Positions 1 to 6,626 of a stretch of DNA of 14,681 nucleotides are shown piece after piece (the stretch's first letter is position 1; every line of letters starts with the position of its first letter). The DNA is taken from assembly GCA_016194795.1 (NCBI GenBank), contig JACQAX010000338.1:1-14681 (forward strand). The letters run 5' to 3'. This DNA is from Deltaproteobacteria bacterium. GTDB taxonomy: Bacteria > Bdellovibrionota > UBA1018 > UBA923. Under the pieces are notes generated by a model. The model was not told the origin of the DNA. It searched no databases and saw nothing but the letters and a program-made list of their open reading frames with translations. A program made the position numbers and the translations under genes.

Positions 1-410
1 ACCTCGCGGCGCGCGTCGAGAGCGGCGACGTGCCGCTCTCGAAGATCGCCGAGCTCGGCGACGAGGAGATCATCGAAGCCCTGGTGAAGATCAAGGGTGT
101 CGGCCGTTGGACGGCGCAGATGTTTCTCATGTTCAGGCTCGGCCGCCTCGACGTGCTCCCCACGGTGGACCTCGGCATCAACAAGGCCATCATGCGCGAG
201 TACGGGATGAAGAAAATGCCCAAACCCGCCAAGGTCCTCGAGGTCGGCGCCGCCTGGTCGCCCTACGCGACCGTGGCCTGCTGGTATCTCTGGCGCTCAC
301 TCGACACGCCCGGGAATGTAAATCCGATGACCGCGCCGGCCACCCGGCGGGCAAAGAATCCGATGACCGCGCCGGCCACGAAAACCCGCAAGAAAGCGGC
401 GAAGAAGTAG
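1..410 (+). CDS. alkA: DNA-3-methyladenine glycosylase II (AlkA-type), 3' part only
   Basis: This is the C-terminal part of a base-excision repair glycosylase of the HhH-GPD superfamily, which removes alkylated purines from DNA in the cytoplasm. The gene runs in from the left edge; the reading frame is open from base 3 (codons L-A-A-R-V-E), so the GTG at 30 is an internal Val and not the start. The helix-hairpin-helix is visible as KIKGVGRWTAQMF (about 90-128), followed by the PTVDLGI segment. The Asp codon at 168-170 aligns with the catalytic Asp of AlkA (D238 in E. coli). The last fold segment is WSPYATVACWYLWRSLD. After it comes a basic, disordered tail of about 30 residues rich in Lys, Arg, Pro and Thr that is absent from E. 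coli AlkA and contains a duplicated NPMTAPAT unit. Family assignment is firm; the tail's role is unknown. Confidence 0.9.
   Translation, partial: LAARVESGDVPLSKIAELGDEEIIEALVKIKGVGRWTAQMFLMFRLGRLDVLPTVDLGINKAIMREYGMKKMPKPAKVLEVGAAWSPYATVACWYLWRSLDTPGNVNPMTAPATRRAKNPMTAPATKTRKKAAKK
321..379 (+). repeat. Direct repeat, two 23-base copies 36 bases apart, inside the alkA tail
   Basis: The 23 bases at 321-343 recur exactly at 357-379, beginning aatccgatga and ending ccggccac. The offset of 36 bases is a multiple of three, so the duplication keeps the frame and repeats the peptide NPMTAPAT. It looks like a recent in-frame tandem duplication or slippage in a disordered tail. Only two copies exist, so this is not an array. 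Confidence 0.85.
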
Positions 411-430
411 ACTCGCAAGAACCTTTGCGC

Positions 431-459
431 TTTACAGCGCCACTCGCGCCACCTATCGT
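431..459 (+). promoter_or_regulatory. Candidate sigma70-type promoter for the 467-1696 lipoprotein gene
   Basis: TTTACA at 431-436 matches five of six bases of the -35 consensus, and TATCGT at 454-459 matches four of six of the -10 consensus, with exactly 17 bases between them. A start site about seven bases past the -10 box falls at 466-467, on the A of the ATG. No Shine-Dalgarno sequence precedes that ATG, so a leaderless transcript is possible. The -35 box is flanked by GCGC on both sides (427-430 and 437-440). This is pattern matching only. Confidence 0.4.
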
Positions 460-466
460 TTTTACG

Positions 467-1696
467 ATGATTCCAGGCGCGCCACGCCGTGCATGGCCGA
501 CTTCGGCCCTGCCACTACTCGCACTCTGCATGAGCCAGGCCGCGTGCTCGCTCAAAAGCTCGCCCGGAGGCGGCACGGGGCTCCAGGTGAAGCTGCGCGA
601 TTCCGACCACAGCTTTTCTTACGCGCTCGGCGCGCTCGATCTCTCGGCGCCGTCCTCGATCCTCTCGATTCCGCTCAGCGGCCTCGGCGCCAACATCGGC
701 TGCTTCGTCGTCGGCGCGCTCGGCGGCGCCGTCGGGACGGGTGGAACCTGCTCGACCGGCTCGCTCGGCAGCCAGTTTCCGGGACTCTACTCGACGCAGT
801 CGACGAGCGTCAGCGACACGTTCACGCTGTCGATGCCCGTCTCCGACGGAGTTTCGCTCGCCGCCTTCGGCGGCTTCACGAACAGCAGCGGCACGTGCGA
901 TGCCACGCCGGGCAACGGCGGCGGCGTCGCGTATCTCGGCAACGCCACATCGGTGACCACCGACGTGACCGTCGAGATTCCGGTCTCGTTTTCCGATCCC
1001 AACAACGTCCTCGGCTGCACGACCAGCCCGTACCAGGTTTTTTCCGATACCCTCAAGGGCTACTCCTTCGGTGCTTCGGTCAACTCCGCCAATACCGGCG
1101 GCAAGCTGTCCGGAACGACCGGCACGACCGGCGCCAACCCGCTCTCGGCCGGAGCGACCGGCGTCGCGCTTCTGACCTCGGGCGGCCAGTCCGCCTCAGG
1201 CGCGACCGCGACCTTCGGCGCGACGAAGCCCTACCTTTCGGCCAAAGCGACCTTCAACACCACGAGCGTTGCGGGCGGCGCGGCGCTCCACTATCTCGCC
1301 TTCACGGACAATCTCGCGTCGGGCTCAGGCAACCTCGTCTACTGCGGCGTCAACGCCGCCGTAGCCTTCACCGGCGTAGGGAGCGAAACGGTCTCTTACG
1401 GCGGCGTTTCCTCATACTCCGGCGTGATGGGGATCAACTCGCTTGGAACCGCGCCCATCTCAGGGTCGTACACGATCCAGTGCGACATGGAGCCCCTGAA
1501 CTCCTCGAACGTCAAGCTGTTCATCCACGTCACGAGCAACGGCGTCACCACGAACTTCTCGACTACGGCCCCGGTCACATTCAACTCGACCAAGCTCTAC
1601 GCGCTCTTCGGCTCGTCGCAGGGTGGCGGCGGACTTGCCCTTGCCGCGACCGTTACCGACTTCTCGGTGTCCACCGCGGATACGACCCAGGAGTGA
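467..1696 (+). CDS. Putative secreted Gly/Ser/Thr-rich lipoprotein, unknown function
   Basis: No family is recognised. The protein has 409 residues from ATG 467. This start is chosen because it gives an Arg-containing N-terminus, a hydrophobic stretch (SALPLLALCM) and a Cys after SQAA, a loose lipobox, so it is probably an exported and perhaps lipid-anchored protein. Upstream in-frame codons lie inside alkA. The mature part is very rich in Gly, Ser, Thr and Ala, with alternating beta-type segments such as SVSDTFTLSMPVS and VTVEIPVSF. It has six further cysteines (in GCFVV, GTCST, GTCDA, LGCTT, YCGV and IQCDM contexts) that could form disulfides outside the cytoplasm. A beta-sandwich or filamentous surface protein is plausible but unproven. 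It starts 56 bases after alkA and has its own candidate promoter. The 58 bases that follow it, before the next gene, contain a short inverted repeat. Confidence 0.75.
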   Translation: MIPGAPRRAWPTSALPLLALCMSQAACSLKSSPGGGTGLQVKLRDSDHSFSYALGALDLSAPSSILSIPLSGLGANIGCFVVGALGGAVGTGGTCSTGSLGSQFPGLYSTQSTSVSDTFTLSMPVSDGVSLAAFGGFTNSSGTCDATPGNGGGVAYLGNATSVTTDVTVEIPVSFSDPNNVLGCTTSPYQVFSDTLKGYSFGASVNSANTGGKLSGTTGTTGANPLSAGATGVALLTSGGQSASGATATFGATKPYLSAKATFNTTSVAGGAALHYLAFTDNLASGSGNLVYCGVNAAVAFTGVGSETVSYGGVSSYSGVMGINSLGTAPISGSYTIQCDMEPLNSSNVKLFIHVTSNGVTTNFSTTAPVTFNSTKLYALFGSSQGGGGLALAATVTDFSVSTADTTQE

Positions 1697-1717
1697 TCCC
1701 CCGGCAGAAATTGCCTA

Positions 1718-1732
1718 ACGCAACTTTTGCGT
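1718..1732. repeat. Short inverted repeat in the gap before the glycosyltransferase gene
   Basis: ACGCAA at 1718-1723 and TTGCGT at 1727-1732 form a perfect six-base inverted repeat around three bases, and TAACG occurs on both sides. It lies 22 bases before the ATG at 1755, which has no clear Shine-Dalgarno sequence. It could be an operator half-site pair or a weak hairpin. There is no T-run, so it is not a normal terminator. Confidence 0.3.
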
Positions 1733-1754
1733 AACGCTGGCCGATACATTAGAC

Positions 1755-3311
1755 ATGGCCGGAGTCAAACTCAGCGTCGTCATTCCCATTTTCAACGAGA
1801 TGCAGTACCTCCACGAGATCCTCAGGCGCGTGTGTACCGCACCGCTCGCGAAGCAGGGCGCCGACTCGCGCTGGGATCGCGTCACCTCGATGGAGCTGAT
1901 CGCCGTCGACGACTGCTCGCGCGACGGCTCGCGCGAATGGCTGACCGAGCTCACCAAAAACTTCAACGACGTCTTCGGCGGCTCGAGCACCGTGCCGACG
2001 ACGTTTCGGCTCATCCTCCAGGAAAAAAACGGGGGCAAAGGCGCGGCCGTCCGCCGCGGCATCTCCGAGACGACCGGCGACATCGTCATCGTCCAGGACG
2101 CCGACCTCGAGTACTCTCCCGGCGATTACCCGCAGCTGCTCGCGCCGATCCTCGCCAACAAGGCCGACTGCGTCTTCGGCAGCCGCTACCTCGGCGAGGA
2201 AAAGCGCGTCTTGCGCTTCTGGCACACCATGCTCAACACGTTTCTCACGACGATGACGAACATGCTGTGCAACACCACGCTCACCGACATGGAGACCTGC
2301 TACAAGGTCATGCGCGGCGATCTCGCCCGCTCGATCCAGCTCGTGAGCGACCGCTTCGGCATGGAGCCCGAGCTCGCGGCGCGCCTGGCGAAAGCCCGCG
2401 TGCGCATCTTCGAAGTCGGCATCAGCTACGACGCGCGCTCGTGGGAAGAGGGAAAGAAGATCGGCCCGATGGATGGCGCCGCCGCCCTCTGGCACATCGT
2501 GCGCTTCAGCCTCTTCGGCGGCAACCCGTTCAAAAAGGGCCTCCGGCAAGCCGCCTACGGCACGCAGCACACCAACGAGCAGTTCTACTGCAAGCCCCTG
2601 CGCGACGTGCTCGCGTCGCTGCCGAGAAAAAACTACGGCCGCGCCCTCGAGATCGGCTCGGGCCTGGGCACCGTCACGCGCGTGCTCACCCAGAAGGCGC
2701 GCACGGTCGTCGCCACCGACGTCGACGCCAAGTCGGTGAAGTACCTGAACGACCGCTTCCGCTACAACCCGGGCTTCACCGCCGAGCAGTGGGACGCGAC
2801 GACCGACCCGAAGGGCCACGAGACGCCGAAGGCCATCGCCGAGGGCGGCTTCGACCTCATCGTCGCGATGAACATCCTCGAGCACCTGAAAGACGACTCC
2901 GGCTGCGTCGAGCGCTGGTCAAAGCTTTTGAGCGACGAGGGCATCCTCATCGTGCTCGTCCCCTATGGGCAGTTTCTCTTTTCGCCGGTCGACCGCGCGG
3001 TGGGCCACCACCGCCGCTACGCCCGCTCGGACGTGAAGCGGATCACCGAGCGCGCGGGCCTCGAGACGAAGCAGCTCCGCTTCGCCAACCCCCTGGGGAT
3101 CGTAGGCTGGTTTCTCAACGGCAAGGTTCTCGGGCGCTCCGAGCTGCCCGAGGGCCAGGCGCGCCTCTACTCGGCGCTCAAGCCCCTGGTCCGCCCGCTC
3201 GAGAAGCTCGCCGAGAATTTCGTCGGCCTGAGCATCATCGCCATCGCGCAGAAGCCCAAAAGCGCCGCGCGCGCCCTCGAGCGCACGGAACCCACGCGCA
3301 AGGCCGCGTGA
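1755..3311 (+). CDS. Bifunctional GT2 glycosyltransferase / SAM-dependent methyltransferase
   Basis: The protein has 518 residues in two domains. Residues 5 to about 255 are a family-2 (GT-A) glycosyltransferase of the dolichyl-phosphate-mannose-synthase-like type: VVIPIFNE at 8-15, VDD at 51-53, NGGKGAAVR at 92-100, metal-binding QDADLEY (DxD, D115 and D117), FGSRYL at 141-146, LTDMETCYK at 176-184 and GKKIGPMDG at 233-241. Residues about 275-500 are a class I SAM methyltransferase: LEIGSGLG (298-305, SAM loop), TDVD (321-324), DLIVAMNILEHL (367-378) and VGHHRRYARSDV (416-427). No membrane anchor is evident, so it is presumably cytoplasmic or membrane-associated, transferring a nucleotide-sugar residue to a lipid carrier or glycan; donor, acceptor and methyl acceptor are unknown. 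The ATG at 1755 fits because VVIP normally lies within the first 10 residues. The gene ends nine bases from the stop of the convergent transporter gene. Confidence 0.9.
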   Translation: MAGVKLSVVIPIFNEMQYLHEILRRVCTAPLAKQGADSRWDRVTSMELIAVDDCSRDGSREWLTELTKNFNDVFGGSSTVPTTFRLILQEKNGGKGAAVRRGISETTGDIVIVQDADLEYSPGDYPQLLAPILANKADCVFGSRYLGEEKRVLRFWHTMLNTFLTTMTNMLCNTTLTDMETCYKVMRGDLARSIQLVSDRFGMEPELAARLAKARVRIFEVGISYDARSWEEGKKIGPMDGAAALWHIVRFSLFGGNPFKKGLRQAAYGTQHTNEQFYCKPLRDVLASLPRKNYGRALEIGSGLGTVTRVLTQKARTVVATDVDAKSVKYLNDRFRYNPGFTAEQWDATTDPKGHETPKAIAEGGFDLIVAMNILEHLKDDSGCVERWSKLLSDEGILIVLVPYGQFLFSPVDRAVGHHRRYARSDVKRITERAGLETKQLRFANPLGIVGWFLNGKVLGRSELPEGQARLYSALKPLVRPLEKLAENFVGLSIIAIAQKPKSAARALERTEPTRKAA

Positions 3312-3343
3312 CCCCCGCGCTCAGGCGCTCACTTTGATTTTTT
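3308..3343 (+). terminator. Weak candidate intrinsic terminator of the GT2-methyltransferase gene
   Basis: GTGA (3308-3311, including the stop codon) can pair with TCAC (3329-3332), and GCGC (3317-3320) with GCGC (3325-3328) around a TCAG loop. The five C bases at 3312-3316 are unpaired. A T-rich run follows at 3333-3343. The interrupted stem makes this doubtful, and it overlaps the end of the opposite gene. Confidence 0.3.
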
Positions 3344-5348
3344 CGACCTCGCGCAGATACTTGCGCGTGCCCTCCGGCAGCTTCGTCCAGAGCCGGATCG
3401 CGAAGAACAGCCCGAAGAGCGTGGCGGGAATGAGGAACGACGGCCAGTAGTGCCACGTCTGCTTCGTCAGCACGGCCCCGAGCACGAACTCCTGAAAAGA
3501 CGAGCCCAGCTTCGAGAACCCGTCGGCCACGCCGGTCGCGGTCGCCGCGCCCTTGCGCCCGCCGAAATCCGCCGTCGCGGTGCCCGACATGATCGAGTGC
3601 ACGCCGATCACGGCCGCCATCACGACGAGGCAGCCGGCGCCGACGAGCTTCGGCTGCGTCGAGATCGCGACGAGCATGACCAGCGTCGCCGCGAACATCG
3701 CCACTTGCAGAATGCCCGCCACCGGCGCGCGGCGGGAATGGAAGTACTTGTCCGAGATCATGCCGGCGAAAAAGCCGCCGACGATGCCGGTCAGGCACGC
3801 GAGCAGGCCCCAATGCTCCAGAATCGACGGAACGCCGAGGCCCGTGTCCTTGGCGTACAGCCGGTACCACTTCATGACGCCGTCGCGCAGGATGCCCGAG
3901 CTGAACTCGATGGCGCCGATCATCAGTAATATTTTGTTCGACAGGATGGCCTTGATGACCTTGAACCAGGTGCTGAAGTCGGTGTGGTCGCCATGCGAGG
4001 CATCGTGGGTCTCGAAGCGCCCGAACCCCGCCTCGTCGGGCGTGTCCTTGATCAGAAGCAGGTCGACCAGGGCCCAGAAGAAAAGAAAACCCGCCGGAAC
4101 GAAGAACAGCAGCCAGAACGAAGACATCGTCGGGCCGCGCGGGATAAAAAACGCCTGCATGAAATCGCGGAAGGCCGACGGCGGCCCCGTGTAGTCGACG
4201 CGAACGGCCTGCACGATGGCCTCGATCCAGTCGAAGGCGTAATAGACCCCGAGCGAGATGAGCGTCCCGAAGATGGCGCCGAACGTGCCGCGCTCGCGCA
4301 CGTGGAACCAGAACGACTTCACCTTGATCGTCGAGATCGCGCCGAAGCTCTGGAAGAACATGTTGCACGAGTAGAGGACGGTGAGCGCCGCGACGATGTT
4401 CACCGAGCGCTTGTCCTTGAGGTACAGGAACAGCGCCCAGCCCATGAGCACGTTGAAGATGCCGGCGCCGAGCGCCGCCATGATCATCCCCTTCTTTCCG
4501 CCGATCCGGTCGATCAGCGGCCCCGTGACGAAGAGGGCGATGGCGTAGACGAAGAAGCCCCAGCCGGAGATCAGGCTTTTCTGGGCCTTGGTGATGACGT
4601 CGGCAGTGGCCAGCGCATCGAGGTTGTAGCGCGCCATGTACATGAACGAGTAGGTCATCCCCAACGGGAACCAGCTCAGGAACCGGGTCCACATGAAGCG
4701 CTTGGAGTGCTTCAGCGGATTGCGCATGAAGTACAGGGTGATGATGTAGGCCAGTATGCCGCCGAGAGCGAGGAGCTGCATCGTACTCACATTAATAACA
4801 GCGTCTTCGAGCTTGCCGGCGCGCGCGAGGCTTTCGCTTTCGCGCGCCTGGCAGGTCGCGGTGATCTCCGGCCCGAAGATCTTGCAGCTGGCGCTCGCGA
4901 GCGCGCAGACCCGCTCGCCGCCCTCGGCGAGGTCCTGCTTGAAGAGCTCGGCGGCCCTCTTCGACATCGCGTCGAACGCCGCCTTTGAATCGGCCGTGTG
5001 CTTGGCCGCCTCGAGAAGGCTCGCGAGATTCTCGAAAGCCGCCCGATCTCTGAACTCGCCCAAGCACTTCACGCTGTGGGGATCGAGCAACGACTTGCCG
5101 GTCTGCACCGAAAACCACATCGAGGACGAGAGCAGCTCGGCGACGGTCTCGGGCTTCAGAGCGTCCGGCTTGGCCATCTTCTGGTCGGCCCGGACCTTCG
5201 CGAAGAGCATCTTTTTCAGGGTCGCGTAAAAACCGCGATACGCGGGCGGAACTCTCGAAAGCGCGTAACGGAAACCGGCATCGGGATCCGGCGTCGCGCC
5301 GAAAGCGAGCGACGGGACCAACAACGACAGCAGCACGAGTGTTCTCAT
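3321..5348 (-). CDS. OPA-type MFS transporter with an extra secreted N-terminal domain
   Basis: The protein has 675 residues, well above the roughly 450 usual for glycerol-3-phosphate or hexose-phosphate antiporters (GlpT/UhpT, MFS). Residues 1-18 look like a signal peptide. Residues 19 to about 188 are soluble and probably periplasmic, with Cys at 95, 148, 155 and 166. A membrane helix (about 190-208) leads to an MFS core from about 222. OPA-like features are FMYMARYNL (235-243, where GlpT has its substrate-binding Arg), IDRIGGKKG (279-287, the loop 2-3 motif), KDTPDEAGF in the central loop (434-442) and SDKYFHSRR (532-540). The substrate is likely a phosphorylated organic compound, but this is not proven. 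It is the last gene of the minus cluster: its ATG shares an ATGA overlap with the stop of the membrane glycosyltransferase gene, and GGAGGT lies at 5353-5358, four bases before the ATG. The N-terminal domain matches nothing I know. Confidence 0.88.
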   Translation of the reverse strand: MRTLVLLSLLVPSLAFGATPDPDAGFRYALSRVPPAYRGFYATLKKMLFAKVRADQKMAKPDALKPETVAELLSSSMWFSVQTGKSLLDPHSVKCLGEFRDRAAFENLASLLEAAKHTADSKAAFDAMSKRAAELFKQDLAEGGERVCALASASCKIFGPEITATCQARESESLARAGKLEDAVINVSTMQLLALGGILAYIITLYFMRNPLKHSKRFMWTRFLSWFPLGMTYSFMYMARYNLDALATADVITKAQKSLISGWGFFVYAIALFVTGPLIDRIGGKKGMIMAALGAGIFNVLMGWALFLYLKDKRSVNIVAALTVLYSCNMFFQSFGAISTIKVKSFWFHVRERGTFGAIFGTLISLGVYYAFDWIEAIVQAVRVDYTGPPSAFRDFMQAFFIPRGPTMSSFWLLFFVPAGFLFFWALVDLLLIKDTPDEAGFGRFETHDASHGDHTDFSTWFKVIKAILSNKILLMIGAIEFSSGILRDGVMKWYRLYAKDTGLGVPSILEHWGLLACLTGIVGGFFAGMISDKYFHSRRAPVAGILQVAMFAATLVMLVAISTQPKLVGAGCLVVMAAVIGVHSIMSGTATADFGGRKGAATATGVADGFSKLGSSFQEFVLGAVLTKQTWHYWPSFLIPATLFGLFFAIRLWTKLPEGTRKYLREVEKIKVSA

Positions 5349-6613
5349 CCGGACCTCCGCGTGGATTTTCTGGTTTTACCCTGGAGCAGCCGCGAAAGCT
5401 CGAGCGCGCCCGCCGGGACGAGCACGAGAAAGACGGCCTCGAGCGGCGCGCGAAACCGCGGCGAGCCGTAGAAGATCAGCGCCTGCGCGACCGTGGCCGC
5501 CGGCACCACGCCGAGGAGCCACACCGCGAGCCGCGAGTCGCGCACGCGCCAGAGCGCGGCGGCGCCCAGGACCATCGGCAGGAACGCGAGCAGGTAGCCC
5601 CAGTTCACGTGCCGCGGGGCCTCGGGCGTGTGCGGCCAGATCTCGTAGTCGATCGGCAGGAAAAGAAAGACGAGCTTCTCGGGGAGGTACTTCACGATCC
5701 GGAAAGGATCGGCGCGCAGCCCGTCGAGCGTCTTGCGGCGAAAGAACCGCGAGCGCTCGGCCGGGTTCTCGAGCTTCATCGCCTCGGCGTAAACCGGGTC
5801 CTCGGGCATCGTGACTTTTCCCCAGAGTCGCTTGCCGGTGGGCCCGAGCGGCGGCCAGTACGACGCATAGAGCGTGAGGCCGTCGGAGGTGCCGACCGGG
5901 ACGAAGTGGCCGAACGTGACGTAGTTGCGCGCCGTCCACGGCAGGATGGTTCCGGCGCAGCAGGCCGCGACGAGCGCCACGGGCACGAGCGCGAGGGCGC
6001 CCTTCTTCCTGAAACCCAGCATCGACTGGCCCAGGAACCACCAGCCGAAGACGAGCGCGACGAAGATGTTGGCCGAGCGCACGAGCGTGCCCAGCCCGAG
6101 CAGCGCGCCCACCGCGGCGGCGCGCCCCGCTCCCCCGCGCTTCTCGACGAGCGGCACCGCCGCCCAGAGCGTGGCCAAAAGGATGAAGACGTAGAGGTTC
6201 TCCGACATCAGCGCGCGCGACGCGTAGATGAGCATCGGATAGAACGCCGCGACGGCTCCCGCGGCAAGCCCGAGCGACGGCCCGAAGAAGTGCGCCGCCA
6301 GCAACGCGATCAGCGCCACCGAGCCCGCGCCCAGCACGGCCTGCGCGAGATAAACCGCTTTCGGATGGGCGCCGCCGGCGACCCGATAAACGGCCGCGAC
6401 GAAGACGGGGTAGCCCGGCGGCTGAAAGCCGAACGGCTTGCCGGCGTCGTCGACGTACCCGCGATCCGCCGCGAGCGACTGCGCGAGCATGTGGTAGTCG
6501 GCGGCATCCACCTCCGGGGCCGCCGGAATCGCCATCGCGGCCACCGCGCGCGCGACGAACGCGAGCGCGCAGACCACCAGCAGCCAACGCAGTCGTGAAG
6601 GTTTGGGTTTCAC
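5345..6613 (-). CDS. GT-C membrane glycosyltransferase (PMT/ArnT-like, family 39/83 type)
   Basis: The protein has 422 residues and many hydrophobic helices, of the polyprenyl-phosphate-sugar-dependent type that works on the outer side of the inner membrane. Visible hallmarks: a first helix (about 10-29); a first external loop with acidic residues (PEVDAADY at 33-40, the usual catalytic Asp/Glu region); PPGYPVF at 65-71; RALMSENLYVF at 133-143; GLGTLVRSANIFV at 172-184; LPWTARNYVTFG at 224-235; and the late motif YGSPRFRAPLEAVFLVL at 382-398. The C-terminus is basic and cytoplasmic. It would transfer a sugar from a lipid carrier to a lipid, glycan or protein; the acceptor is unknown. The start is GTG 6613, 13 bases after the previous gene's stop and without a strong Shine-Dalgarno sequence, so re-initiation is likely. 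The stop overlaps the next gene's start as ATGA. Confidence 0.85.
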   Translation of the reverse strand: MKPKPSRLRWLLVVCALAFVARAVAAMAIPAAPEVDAADYHMLAQSLAADRGYVDDAGKPFGFQPPGYPVFVAAVYRVAGGAHPKAVYLAQAVLGAGSVALIALLAAHFFGPSLGLAAGAVAAFYPMLIYASRALMSENLYVFILLATLWAAVPLVEKRGGAGRAAAVGALLGLGTLVRSANIFVALVFGWWFLGQSMLGFRKKGALALVPVALVAACCAGTILPWTARNYVTFGHFVPVGTSDGLTLYASYWPPLGPTGKRLWGKVTMPEDPVYAEAMKLENPAERSRFFRRKTLDGLRADPFRIVKYLPEKLVFLFLPIDYEIWPHTPEAPRHVNWGYLLAFLPMVLGAAALWRVRDSRLAVWLLGVVPAATVAQALIFYGSPRFRAPLEAVFLVLVPAGALELSRLLQGKTRKSTRRSG

Positions 6614-6626
6614 GTCAACGAGTGTA

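Noticed and set aside
321..379. A CRISPR-like repeat
   Set aside because: There are only two copies, they lie inside a coding frame, the period keeps the frame and there are no cas genes.
1711..1750. A promoter for the GT2-methyltransferase gene
   Set aside because: TTGCCT (1711-1716) and TACATT (1745-1750) are 28 bases apart, too far for a sigma70 promoter, and no better -35 box fits.
1749..2885. A 378-codon minus-strand frame opposite the GT2 domain
   Set aside because: It has no motif and a Val/Ala/Arg/Glu bias, and it lies opposite a gene with an intact DxD motif.
5339..6598. A 419-codon plus-strand frame opposite the membrane glycosyltransferase
   Set aside because: It is a charged, low-complexity shadow; the minus strand gives many hydrophobic helices and family motifs.
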